From Methylocapsa sp. (GTDB taxonomy: Bacteria > Pseudomonadota > Alphaproteobacteria > Rhizobiales > Beijerinckiaceae), in NCBI GenBank assembly GCA_017353815.1, contig JAFMSB010000038.1:1-9895 (forward strand): a stretch of DNA of 9,895 bases, given 5' to 3'. The notes beneath the pieces are model-generated. The model had not been told where the DNA came from and made no database searches. It saw nothing but the letters and a program-made list of their open reading frames with translations. Position 1 is the stretch's first letter; every line of letters begins with the position of its first letter. A program made the translations under genes and the position numbers. Below are positions 1 to 7,980 of this stretch, one piece after another.

Positions 1-169
1 GCCTCCCGGTGGTGTATGCTTGATCGTTTATTTGGTGCAACCGGAATCGATTGGGCAGCCGTATGCCAAGGCTCCGTTTTCTGCGGCAAGCCGCCAGCGA
101 TGTAAGATAAGGATTTATAGGCTTGGCGCTCGGTAAGCGAGCAAGCCAATTCATTGCTGTGCCCGTGAG

Positions 170-195
170 TGCAGGCGAGGCGATGCAGGCGAGGC
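170..195 (+). repeat. Short direct repeat, 12 bp twice
   Basis: TGCAGGCGAGGC occurs at 170-181 and again at 184-195, separated by two bases. It lies in non-coding sequence upstream of the ethylene-binding-like gene. I see no function; it may be simple slippage. Confidence 0.6.
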
Positions 196-268
196 CATTT
201 CCTCATCTGTCCTCCCTCCGGGCAGCGGCAGCGGTTCTGCAAAATTGTTCCCAATATCCACCATTTGG

Positions 269-298
269 TTGACGCCAGCGCTGGCAATGGAGGCTATC
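269..298 (+). promoter_or_regulatory. Candidate sigma-70 promoter with a palindrome in the spacer
   Basis: TTGACG at 269-274 matches the alphaproteobacterial -35 box. With an 18-base spacer it is followed by GCTATC at 293-298, a weak -10. The spacer starts with a perfect 12-bp palindrome, GCCAGCGCTGGC (274-285), a plausible operator position. Transcription from here would give a leader of roughly 70 bases before the ATG at 375. The -10 is poor, so this is a prediction only. Confidence 0.35.
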
Positions 299-360
299 CT
301 TCCAAAAAGGATCGACCTGCGCGCGGGAGGCCGCGCCGCAGCAAGTTTCCTTGGAGAAGC

Positions 361-368
361 AAGGGAGG
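361..368 (+). promoter_or_regulatory. Ribosome binding site that fixes the start at 375
   Basis: AAGGGAGG lies six bases before the ATG at 375 and is close to a perfect Shine-Dalgarno match. It makes 375 a better start than the in-frame TTG at 351, which would place this site inside the coding region. Confidence 0.8.
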
Positions 369-374
369 ACCATC

Positions 375-920
375 ATGTCAAGCGAAACACCCCGGCCGCG
401 CCTCGACCGGCGTATACTCTCCTATGCCGCAGCGCTGCTGGTGCCTGCCGGAATCCTGCTGGCCATCTGGCCAAAGCTCGCCGGAAATCTCTTCGCCAAT
501 GGTTTTGGAGAGGAGTCGTTCATGCCTCACGGCATGTGTTATCTTTGGGTGCCGCAGCTCTATCTCATGCATGTGAGCTCCGATCTTTTGATCGGGCTTT
601 CTTACGTCGCGATCTCGTCCACGCTCATCTATCTCATCTATCGCGCCCGCAAGGACATGCCGTTCTCGTGGATCTTTGTCGCCTTTGGCGTGTTCATTAT
701 CGCCTGCGCCGGGACGCACTTTATGGAAGTGTGGACGATCTGGAATGCGACCTACTGGCTTGCGGGCTATATCAAGCTGCTTACCGCGGCGGCTTCCGTT
801 GCAACCGCCGTGGTGCTTCCTTTCCTTGTTCCGAAAGTTTTGAGTTTGATCAAAACCATAAAGCTCTCGGAAGAGCGGAGGATTGCGCTGGAGCGGACGC
901 GCCCGCATCCGGCGGAATGA
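375..920 (+). CDS. Stand-alone ethylene-binding-domain membrane protein (ETR1-like sensor, no output domain)
   Basis: A 181-residue membrane protein resembling the copper-dependent ethylene-binding domain of plant ETR1 and of bacterial sensor kinases. After one hydrophobic segment (about 15-32) comes the motif FMPHGMCYLW (49-58), typical of bacterial members. Three helices follow at about 69-90, 98-121 and 127-153. Residues matching ETR1 Asp25, Tyr32, Ile35, Cys65 and His69 are present as D70, Y77, I80, C111 and H115, the last two in CAGTH. ETR1 Pro36 is replaced by S81. In relatives a GAF, PAS or histidine-kinase region follows; here the protein ends about 20 residues after the last helix, in the charged stretch KLSEERRIALE. 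The expected role is a membrane ligand sensor, but with no output domain it must signal through a partner or be a truncated remnant. The family call is strong; ethylene binding itself is inferred. Confidence 0.85.
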   Translation: MSSETPRPRLDRRILSYAAALLVPAGILLAIWPKLAGNLFANGFGEESFMPHGMCYLWVPQLYLMHVSSDLLIGLSYVAISSTLIYLIYRARKDMPFSWIFVAFGVFIIACAGTHFMEVWTIWNATYWLAGYIKLLTAAASVATAVVLPFLVPKVLSLIKTIKLSEERRIALERTRPHPAE

Positions 921-981
921 AGTGGCGGGGCCGGGCGCGGCTGACTTCTACCAGTAGCCCATTCCCACTCGGTCGGGCGAG

Positions 982-1002
982 GGCGCCGCGAAAAGCGGCG
1001 CC
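982..1002. terminator. Strong GC hairpin between convergent genes
   Basis: GGCGCCGC (982-989) and GCGGCGCC (995-1002) form a perfect 8-bp stem around the loop GAAAA. It lies between the ends of two convergent genes, where a terminator would be expected. Neither strand has a T-tract after the stem, so it is not a classical intrinsic terminator; it may instead stabilise mRNA ends. Confidence 0.35.
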
Positions 1003-1124
1003 GGAGGGTCGGTCCGGCCATCCAATTTCCACTTTGGGATCTTGGATGCCCTGCTCAAGGCCGGACATGACGCGCAAGTCAGGATAATGCTATATTAGGA
1101 ATTAAGAGCCGTTTTTCTTTTACC

Positions 1125-1379
1125 TCATAAGGTGACGGCGCGGCCCGGCACCCTGGATCGCGCATTGATCACCTCGACAAGGTCATCGGACCAGGGAGGG
1201 CCGGTCAGGAGATGCTCGACCAGGGAAGCGCGCTTTTCCATCAACTCGGAATAGGTTTTAGCCGAAACGGCAACAGCGGCGCGCTCTCCCCGCAGGATTA
1301 TGACCTGCGGCGCCTCCTTGCGCGCGCGCTGAATGACCTCGCTGAAACGGTTTTTGGCATCACGAAGCTGCCATTCCAT
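1125..1379 (-). CDS. Orphan Phd/YefM-family antitoxin
   Basis: An 84-residue protein of the Phd/YefM antitoxin family. The N-terminal half (MEWQLRDAKNRFSEVIQRA, then VIILRGERAAVAVSAKTYSEL) is the usual DNA-binding, dimerising fold. The C-terminal part, with GPPWSDDLVEVIN at about 60-72, is the segment that normally wraps and neutralises a toxin. GGAGG six bases before the ATG supports this start. In intact systems a PIN (VapC-like) or RelE toxin follows immediately on the same strand. I read the three minus-strand frames down to about 920 and found no toxin start or motif, so this is an orphan or the survivor of a broken module. Such proteins usually repress their own promoter, and repeats lie just upstream. 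Confidence 0.85.
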   Translation of the reverse strand: MEWQLRDAKNRFSEVIQRARKEAPQVIILRGERAAVAVSAKTYSELMEKRASLVEHLLTGPPWSDDLVEVINARSRVPGRAVTL

Positions 1380-1391
1380 CGGCGTCCTCCA

Positions 1392-1436
1392 GTCTAGCCT
1401 GTCTAGCTAATTTTGGGGCGATTGCAGGCTCGTCAA
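1392..1436 (-). promoter_or_regulatory. Candidate promoter and operator of the antitoxin gene
   Basis: On the minus strand TTGACG (1431-1436) is followed after 17 bases by AAATTA (1408-1413), a weak -10. Immediately downstream GTCTAGC occurs twice on the plus strand, at 1392-1398 and 1401-1407, one helical turn apart. CTAG cores and the adjacent palindrome TAGCTA (1404-1409) make this a sensible autorepression site for a Phd-type protein. Placement, not experiment, is the support. Confidence 0.35.
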
Positions 1437-1474
1437 GCCCATAGAGGCAACCTCGTCAAGCCCATAGAGCCAAC
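1429..1474. repeat. Tandem repeat, 23 bp twice
   Basis: Two adjacent 23-base units (1429-1451 and 1452-1474) share CTCGTCAAGCCCATAGAG followed by GCAAC or CCAAC, a single mismatch. Read on the minus strand each unit contains CTTGACG, so the repeat duplicates a -35-like box; the proximal copy is the one used in the antitoxin promoter call. Confidence 0.85.
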
Positions 1475-1795
1475 TGGCCGCAGCGGCAAATTGCTTCTCC
1501 CCTCACTGATTGCAGTCACCCGTCGGGACCGGCTTGCCGCGAAATGGGTGTTGAACCAAGCATTTCCGACACTGGCTCGACGGTGACGAGAACTTGTGCT
1601 TGCATGGGCTCCTGTCGGGTTGGGGGGCTTGGTGTGTGCAGCGATCGATCTCACCAACATGCTATATGGTGCCCTCACCGGTACCTAACTTGGGAGGAGA
1701 ATAGGTAAAGCTACGCATAGATGTACTTTTTCAGCCGATTGTAAGCTAGAAAACCGGATGAAGATTTCATTGATTGCGCCAGTTAGGGGGCTCGC

Positions 1796-2929
1796 GTGAC
1801 CAAGGAAAGTGATCTCATCGCCGCAATCTATGATTGCGCTTTCGATCCCTCGCGCTGGGGTGGCGTCGTCAAGCGTATCGTTGAGGCAACGAAATCGGTG
1901 AGCGGCGCGCTGATTACCAAGCAAGCCGATGCAGCAATCGTGACAGCATCTTGTAACGTTGACCCCCGCTATGCAGATGCGTATGCAAACCATTATCGCA
2001 AAATGGATCCATTCGAGAGCGCTGTGGCGACGCTCGCTCCAGGTGAGGTAAAGGCGGGCACTTTCCTTACTCAGACCGATAGCTTCAGGGCCTCGGTTTT
2101 TTACAATGAATTTTTTCGCCCGCAGGGATGGGCCGAGGCGGTCGCTCTTGGACTGTTTCGCAAGTCGACGGTATGCGGGTATCTCGCGTTTCAAAGACCT
2201 CCCAATGCGATACGGGTCGAGGAACCCGAATGGCACCTATTGGAAACGCTCGCGCCGCATTTGAGGCGGGCGGCCGAGCTGCAGCAGCGGCTTGCGCGGG
2301 AGCGCGCGATAACGGACTCGCTTGGAGCGGCGATCTCAGGCGCGGGATTCGCCGTGTTTCTTTTGACCGGGGATTGCCGCATCCATTGCGCCAATGCGAA
2401 GGCTGAGGATTTATTGCGGGCAAATGCGGGTTTGCGATGCGAGCGCGGGCGGCTGGCGGCCGCATTCCCCGCGCTCACCCATCGCCTGCGGGCGCTCGTC
2501 CGTTCGGCGGACCAGGCCGGCCGCACCGAGGCCGCCATTGGCGGGACCATCGAGCTTCCGCGAGGCGAAGACCGCCCGGCCCTCATTGCCAATGTCATAC
2601 CGCTCGCCACGAGCCACGCTTTCGCGATCTTCGACCTCGACCGGCCCGCCGCCGCTGTCTTTGTTATCGATCCCTCCGCAGCATTCGGCGGCGAGGTACG
2701 GAGCTTTGCCGCAAGATTCGGGCTCACCCCCAGCGAGACTCGAGTCCTTGGCGAGATCTTAAAAGGCAAGGGCCTTCCCGCCGCTGCCGCACAGCTCAAA
2801 TTAGGCCGCACGACGGTGCACACTCACGCCGTTCGCATCTTTGCCAAAACGGGCACAAGGCGCCAAACGGAACTCATGCGGCGTTTTTTCGAGGCGAGCC
2901 TGCCCGGACAGAACGGATTCTCAGTGTGA
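1796..2929 (+). CDS. Solo LuxR-type transcriptional regulator with an uncharacterised N-terminal sensor region
   Basis: A 377-residue regulator. Residues about 305-365 form a LuxR/FixJ-type helix-turn-helix: FGLTPSETRVLGEILKGKG, then a turn, then GRTTVHTHAVRIFAKTGTRRQ, corresponding to the LTxxExxVL and TVxxHxxxIxxKxGxxxR pattern. The roughly 300 residues before it have no receiver Asp pattern, so this is not a classical response regulator. They resemble the GAF/PAS-like N-termini of rhizobial LuxR solos (DPSRWGGVVKRIVE near 18-31, then KMDPFES near 68-74). A weak PAS-like segment may lie near 170-230. The GTG start is chosen because AGGGGG (1785-1790) sits five bases before it. No cognate kinase or autoinducer synthase is nearby; the ligand and target genes are unknown. 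Confidence 0.85.
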   Translation: MTKESDLIAAIYDCAFDPSRWGGVVKRIVEATKSVSGALITKQADAAIVTASCNVDPRYADAYANHYRKMDPFESAVATLAPGEVKAGTFLTQTDSFRASVFYNEFFRPQGWAEAVALGLFRKSTVCGYLAFQRPPNAIRVEEPEWHLLETLAPHLRRAAELQQRLARERAITDSLGAAISGAGFAVFLLTGDCRIHCANAKAEDLLRANAGLRCERGRLAAAFPALTHRLRALVRSADQAGRTEAAIGGTIELPRGEDRPALIANVIPLATSHAFAIFDLDRPAAAVFVIDPSAAFGGEVRSFAARFGLTPSETRVLGEILKGKGLPAAAAQLKLGRTTVHTHAVRIFAKTGTRRQTELMRRFFEASLPGQNGFSV

Positions 2930-3073
2930 CCGGGCCTCCTGGAACGGTCCCGAGGTTTCCGCCATCACCCCTGGCGCGATCGACATGCCGGACCTCTTTG
3001 TCCCGGCCGGCCGGAACGAGAGCTAGCACCTCGACGAGCGGGAAAAACACTTGAGGCCGCGGCAGCTGAAAAC

Positions 3074-4108
3074 CTAACGCACAAAACCCAAAATGTCTTT
3101 TACGCAGGTCATCGTTTTGGAGGCGAGCGCCCGCGCGCGGGCGGCGCCATCAACAAGGATGCCATCGATGAAGGCGGGATCGGCCTTGAAGCGCGCCATC
3201 TCGGCGCCGATGGGCGAAAGCTTTTCTACCGCAAGTTCGGCAAGCGCCGTCTTAAAAGTCGAGAAATTCCCGCCGCCAAAATCCTTGAGCACGTCCTGCT
3301 TGGTTTGGCCATTGAGGGCCGCGAAAATACTGACGAGATTTTCGGCCTCGGGCCTTTGCTTTAGCCCCTCGATTTCGGAGGGGAGCGGCGCCGGATCGGT
3401 TTTCGCCTTGCGGATTTTTTGCGCGATCACGTCGGCAGAATCGGTGAGATTTATGCGCGAGTAATCGGAAACATCCGATTTCGACATTTTCTTCGATCCA
3501 TCGCGAAGACTCATGACACGGGTGGCCGGGCCTTGGATGAGCGGCTGCGGCAAGGGGAAAAAGGCCTCGCCAAAGCCAAGTGCCGCGATCGACGCGGCAT
3601 AATCGAGGTTGAATTTTTGCGCAACGTCGCGGGTAAGCTCGAGATGCTGCTTTTGATCCTCGCCGACCGGAACATGGGTTGCGCGGTAGGCAAGGATATC
3701 GGCGGCCATGAGGCAAGGATAGGCATAAAGCCCGACGGAGGCGTTCTCGCGGTCCTTGCCGGCCTTCTCCTTGAATTGCGTCATCCGGTTTAGCCAGCCG
3801 ATGCGGGCGATGCAGTTGAATACCCAGGCAAGCTCGGCATGCTCGGCAACCTGGCTCTGATTGAAGATGATGTGTTTATTTGCATCGATGCCGCAAGCGA
3901 GGAAGGCGGCCGTCACCTCCCGGATGCTGGCCTTCAGCTCTTCGGGCTTTTGCGGCAGGGTGACGGCGTGAAGATCGACAACGCAGTAGATGCAGTCATG
4001 AGTCTCTTGCAGTTCGACGAATTTGAGGATCGCGCCGAGATAGTTGCCAAGGTGCAAATTGCCCGTCGGCTGGACACCGGAGAACACACGCTCGGAAAAA
4101 TTTGCCAT
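3074..4108 (-). CDS. trpS: Tryptophanyl-tRNA synthetase
   Basis: A 344-residue class I aminoacyl-tRNA synthetase that charges tRNA-Trp in the cytoplasm. The HIGH-type signature is present as PTGNLHLGN (14-22), and the KMSKS loop as KKMSKSD (206-212). The region [17 protein letters not shown] (148-164), typical of bacterial TrpS, lies between them. Length is normal for the family (about 330-350) and both ends look intact. The Shine-Dalgarno is only fair: AGGGG about 11 bases before the ATG. It lies 155 bases downstream of hslU on the same strand; a small hairpin at 4167-4180 (AAAGC/GCTTT) in that gap could weakly end hslU transcripts. The gene is convergent with the LuxR-type gene. In many Rhizobiales trpS follows murJ; that neighbour is not here. 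Confidence 0.97.
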   Translation of the reverse strand: MANFSERVFSGVQPTGNLHLGNYLGAILKFVELQETHDCIYCVVDLHAVTLPQKPEELKASIREVTAAFLACGIDANKHIIFNQSQVAEHAELAWVFNCIARIGWLNRMTQFKEKAGKDRENASVGLYAYPCLMAADILAYRATHVPVGEDQKQHLELTRDVAQKFNLDYAASIAALGFGEAFFPLPQPLIQGPATRVMSLRDGSKKMSKSDVSDYSRINLTDSADVIAQKIRKAKTDPAPLPSEIEGLKQRPEAENLVSIFAALNGQTKQDVLKDFGGGNFSTFKTALAELAVEKLSPIGAEMARFKADPAFIDGILVDGAARARALASKTMTCVKDILGFVR

Positions 4109-4263
4109 CTCGGCCGAGGCCCCTGGAATTTATTTGGCCACAAAAAACCTTGCGGCAGCTGAGCAAAAAGCGCTCGCTTTGGCGCGGCTCGGGCTGCTGG
4201 CCAAATCGCCCGTCCCCTTAGCAACACTCGGATTAGCTTGGCAATGGGCTATGTTGGCAGGCG

Positions 4264-5574
<1,311 letters not shown>

Positions 5575-5598
5575 GGCCTATGTCCTTTAGCCGCGCGG

Positions 5599-6171
5599 TC
5601 ATCTTGACTCGATCGACTCGAGCAGGAAATTGTCATTGGTGTAGACGCAAATGCCCGCGGCAATTTCAAGCGCACGGCGGGCAATTGCCTCGGCACCGAG
5701 GTCTGTCGCGAGCAGAGCGCGGGCCGCGGCCATAGCAAAATTGCCGCCAGAACCAATGCCCATCACGCTGCCATGATCGCCCGCCTCGGGTTCGAGCACA
5801 TCGCCCGTGCCGGTCAAGACGAGTGCCGCCTGGGTGTCGGCGACGAGCATCATGGCTTCGAGCCTGCGCAAATAGCGGTCTGTGCGCCAATCCTTAGCGA
5901 GCTCGACGCAGGCACGCATGAGCTGGCCAGGATATTGCTCCAGCTTGGTCTCAAGCCGCTCGAAAAGAGTGAACGCATCGGCGGTCGCCCCGGCAAAGCC
6001 GCCGATCACTTCGCCTTTGGAGAGCCGGCGGACCTTCTTCGCATTGCCCTTAATGATGGTCTGCCCCACGGTGACCTGGCCGTCGCCCCCGATGACGGTC
6101 CGGCCGCCCTTCTTAACCATGACGATTGTGGTCGCGTGCCAGGAATCCTGCCCAAAAGTGTGATCTTGCAT
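5599..6171 (-). CDS. hslV: HslV, threonine peptidase subunit of HslUV
   Basis: A 190-residue proteasome-like N-terminal-threonine hydrolase, the proteolytic core of HslUV. The conserved start of the mature enzyme, [10 protein letters not shown], begins at T14. Counting T14 as residue 1 gives Asp17 (D30, in GGDGQ) and Lys33 (K46, in KGNAKKVRR), matching the E. coli active site. The motif GSGG lies in the second half. The 13 residues before T14, ending WHA, must be removed to free the nucleophile. E. coli HslV has only the initiator Met there, but extensions ending near W-H/Y-A/G are seen in Rhizobiales. The Shine-Dalgarno is weak (GGGA) and lies beside an inverted repeat that covers the start codon. 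The mature enzyme would have 177 residues, a normal length. Confidence 0.98.
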   Translation of the reverse strand: MQDHTFGQDSWHATTIVMVKKGGRTVIGGDGQVTVGQTIIKGNAKKVRRLSKGEVIGGFAGATADAFTLFERLETKLEQYPGQLMRACVELAKDWRTDRYLRRLEAMMLVADTQAALVLTGTGDVLEPEAGDHGSVMGIGSGGNFAMAAARALLATDLGAEAIARRALEIAAGICVYTNDNFLLESIESR

Positions 6172-6233
6172 GAAAGTTCCCGAAAAGCGCCCGGCCGCGG
6201 CCCCCAGGGCGAAGGACGTTGGTGAACTTTCAT
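6170..6233 (-). promoter_or_regulatory. hslV leader hairpin masking the start codon
   Basis: GAACTTTCAT at 6224-6233 and ATGAAAGTTC at 6170-6179 (plus-strand reading) are perfect 10-bp inverted repeats. In the minus-strand mRNA the second arm contains the AU of the hslV start codon and abuts the GGGA ribosome site. An inner stem, CGCCC/GGGCG (6188-6192 with 6207-6211), would extend the fold. The arrangement is that of a translational mask, for example an RNA thermometer, but it could also be a DNA operator. The pairing is seen directly; function is inferred. Confidence 0.5.
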
Positions 6234-6260
6234 CTATGGGCTTGATCGAAGCTATGCAAG
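6233..6260 (-). promoter_or_regulatory. Candidate heat-shock (sigma-32) promoter for hslVU
   Basis: Read on the minus strand, CTTGCA (6255-6260), preceded by CGCCCCG, is followed after 14 bases by CCCATAGA (6233-6240). This resembles the sigma-32 pattern CTTGAA, 13-15 bases, CCCCATNT, and suits a heat-shock protease operon. A start site six or seven bases further on would fall near 6226-6228, inside the first arm of the leader inverted repeat. Confidence 0.45.
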
Positions 6261-6375
6261 CGGGGCGATTGAGACAGGCCCAACCGCAGGCGCCGGCGCG
6301 ACCTTAGCGCGATCGGGCTATGACCGCCGGGCAGCGACGCGAGCGCAACAAGCTGCCGAAACCGCCCCGGCGCGG

Positions 6376-6843
6376 TTAGCCCGGGCAAGCATCGATCGGT
6401 TCATGGCCAAGCAATGATTTTATCCCTTGCCGGGCCAGGGCGTCCGCCCGCCTATTCATGATATCGTCGCCATGGCCTTTCACCCAATGCCATTCAATCT
6501 TGTGGCGGGCGGCAATTGCATCGAGCCTTTGCCAAAGGCCCGCATTTTTCACCGGCTTGCGGCCGGCCGTGCGCCAGCCGTTTTGTTTCCAGCTTGCGAT
6601 CCACGAGGTGATGCCGGCTCGCAAATAGTTCGAGTCGGTGTGAAGATGGACGCGGCAGGGCCGCTTCAAGGCCTCCAAGGCCGCAATAGCCGCGGTCAAC
6701 TCCATACGATTGTTGGTCGTTAAAGCCTCGCCGCCAAAGATCTCTTTCAGATGGTCTCCGAAGCTAAGGACGGCGCCCCAGCCGCCGGGCCCCGGGTTCC
6801 CTGAGCAAGCGCCATCGGTCCAAACCGATACCTCATCCATCAT
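6376..6843 (-). CDS. rnhA: Ribonuclease HI
   Basis: A 155-residue RNase HI that cleaves the RNA strand of RNA-DNA hybrids, such as R-loops and primers. With the start at 6843 the catalytic residues fall at exactly the E. coli numbers: D10, E48, D70 and D134, plus H124. Motifs are [16 protein letters not shown] (8-23), [10 protein letters not shown] (42-51), HTDSNYL (68-74) and WVKGHGDD (120-127). A longer in-frame start at 6957 exists but adds 38 residues that overlap thrB and fit no family, so it is rejected. The chosen ATG shares four bases (ATGA) with the thrB stop, a sign of translational coupling. The C-terminus is intact. A hairpin, AACCGC/GCGGTT (6360-6377), overlaps the stop but lacks a U-tract. 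Confidence 0.97.
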   Translation of the reverse strand: MMDEVSVWTDGACSGNPGPGGWGAVLSFGDHLKEIFGGEALTTNNRMELTAAIAALEALKRPCRVHLHTDSNYLRAGITSWIASWKQNGWRTAGRKPVKNAGLWQRLDAIAARHKIEWHWVKGHGDDIMNRRADALARQGIKSLLGHEPIDACPG

Positions 6844-7805
6844 CGCAGCAGTCCCAGTTCGCGGATGCTCTTGGCCTGCTGATGGAAGCGCAGCTTCTTT
6901 ATGTATTCGCGGGGATCCTTGGGATGGACCAGCGCATTTGCGGGCACATTCAGCCAATCGACGAGGCGCGTCAGTGCAAAGCGCAGCGCCGCGCCTCGCG
7001 CGAGGATTAGAAAAGCCTCGGCCTCCACGGCACTCATTTTGCGAATGCGCTCATAGGCGCCGAGCAACGCCAATCCCTTCGTAAGGTTATAGGATCCATC
7101 CGGCTCGAAACACCAGGCATTGAGACAAATCGCCAAATCATAGGCAAGTTGATCCGTGCATGCGAAATAAAAATCGATGAGCCCCGAGACTTGATCGTCG
7201 AGGAAAAGGACATTGTCTGGGAAAAGATCGGCATGGATGATGCCGCGTGGCAAATGCTGCGGCCAGTTGGCATTAAGAAAGGCCAATTCTTTGGCAATCT
7301 CATCGGCCAAGCCCGGCTGCAGTTCGCCCGAGCGCGGCCGCGCCTCTTCGAATAAGGAGCGCCAGGATTCAAGACCCATGGAATTGTCCCGGCTCAAAGG
7401 AAAATCTGCGCCCGCGCAGTGTAGCGCTCCGAGCGCCCCGCCCGCCGCCGCGCAGGATCTCACGCTCGGATTGCGCCGCCACATGCCCTCGAGAAAAGTC
7501 ACTAGAGCTGCCGGGCGGTCTGCGATTCTGCCGAGCGCGCTTCCATGCTTATTTTTAACGGGATGGGGGCAATTTACGCCACGTGCAGCCAAATGTTCCA
7601 TGAGCGCGAGAAAAAAAGGCAAATCTTTCTCGTCGACCCGCTTTTCGTAAAGGGTAAGAATGAAATAGCCGCGCTCGGCATGGAGAAAGTAGTTCGAATT
7701 CTCCACCCCTTCGGCAATCCCTTTGAGGGCGAGGACCCGGCCTAAATCATAGTCGGCAAGAAACCGGGCAAGGTCCGCATCGCTGACTTCGGTATAAACG
7801 GCCAT
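6840..7805 (-). CDS. thrB: Homoserine kinase, APH-fold type
   Basis: A 321-residue homoserine kinase of the aminoglycoside-phosphotransferase-fold family, which makes O-phosphohomoserine for threonine synthesis. The N-terminus [22 protein letters not shown] is characteristic of alphaproteobacterial ThrB. The catalytic loop is HADLFPDN (191-198) and the metal-binding Asp lies in LIDF (209-212); GVENSNYFL (33-41) is the nucleotide-binding strand region. Length is typical (about 320). The stop overlaps the rnhA start by four bases. In many Rhizobiales ispH precedes this pair; here the upstream neighbour is a broken DUF502 gene, so the local order has been rearranged. The ribosome site is weak, and a GC-rich leader with competing hairpins precedes it. 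Confidence 0.96.
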   Translation of the reverse strand: MAVYTEVSDADLARFLADYDLGRVLALKGIAEGVENSNYFLHAERGYFILTLYEKRVDEKDLPFFLALMEHLAARGVNCPHPVKNKHGSALGRIADRPAALVTFLEGMWRRNPSVRSCAAAGGALGALHCAGADFPLSRDNSMGLESWRSLFEEARPRSGELQPGLADEIAKELAFLNANWPQHLPRGIIHADLFPDNVLFLDDQVSGLIDFYFACTDQLAYDLAICLNAWCFEPDGSYNLTKGLALLGAYERIRKMSAVEAEAFLILARGAALRFALTRLVDWLNVPANALVHPKDPREYIKKLRFHQQAKSIRELGLLR

Positions 7806-7980
7806 GACGTCTTGCGGGCGGGAAAGCGGGCCGGGGCTGCGCCGCCAGCCCCGTGTTAGCGGCAGGGCAGCCCCGGGTCAAACGCAAGGCCGGCCAAGGC
7901 GCGGCTGGCGCCCGGCCATGTTTGCCACTGTAGGCCGGAACGCGTTTCTGTTTCTTGCTTGGCTGCGCGATCACGGTTCT
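7806..7980. other. Gap between thrB and the DUF502 remnant
   Basis: The third frame of the broken DUF502 gene stays open through this stretch, but the residues (rich in Ala, Pro, Arg, Lys) no longer resemble the family. The original stop may have been lost, or the tail is simply unconserved. The thrB leader hairpin lies here. No other gene is seen. Confidence 0.5.
7832..7875 (-). promoter_or_regulatory. GC hairpin with an alternative arm in the thrB leader
   Basis: CGGGGCTG (7832-7839) and CAGCCCCG (7846-7853) form a perfect 8-bp stem with a six-base loop. A second CAGCCCCG at 7868-7875 could pair with the same arm. In the thrB transcript two identical upstream arms would therefore compete for one downstream arm, 26 bases before the ATG. 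There is no U-tract, so this is not an intrinsic terminator. The extra copy may be coincidence in GC-rich sequence. Confidence 0.35.

Larger units (their letters stand above)
1..374. other. Leading non-coding region with no supported gene
   Basis: I see no supported gene here. One plus-strand frame stays open from base 2 to a stop at 134-136 (44 codons), and another from base 1 to a stop near 103. Either could be the tail of a gene entering from the left, but neither translation resembles a family I know. The right half holds the promoter, palindrome and ribosome binding site described separately for the ethylene-binding-like gene. Longer reading frames across 169-1087 are out-of-frame shadows of that gene. 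Confidence 0.5.
1380..1795. other. 416-base intergenic region between divergent antitoxin and LuxR-type genes
   Basis: Besides the antitoxin promoter and the 23-bp tandem repeat, this stretch holds an 81-codon minus-strand frame (1433-1678) and a plus-strand frame open from about 1422 to a stop near 1585. Neither looks like a known protein; both are low-complexity, arginine/serine-rich or mixed. From 1684 the sequence becomes AT-richer, consistent with a promoter region for the LuxR-type gene, but no clear -35/-10 pair stands out. Confidence 0.5.

Noticed and set aside
351..374. TTG start at 351 for the ethylene-binding-like protein
   Set aside because: It would put the strong AAGGGAGG ribosome site inside the gene; the ATG at 375 is correctly spaced from it.
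1433..1678. Minus-strand frame of 81 codons as a gene or transposase remnant
   Set aside because: Arginine/serine-rich with no transposase motif; no terminal inverted repeats or target duplications were seen around it.
6360..6377. Terminator after rnhA (AACCGC/GCGGTT stem)
   Set aside because: It overlaps the stop codon and lacks a U-tract on the minus strand, so it is unlikely to end transcription.
6844..6957. N-terminal extension of RNase HI starting at 6957
   Set aside because: The extra residues overlap thrB, match no family, and shift the catalytic residues away from the E. coli numbering that the 6843 start reproduces.
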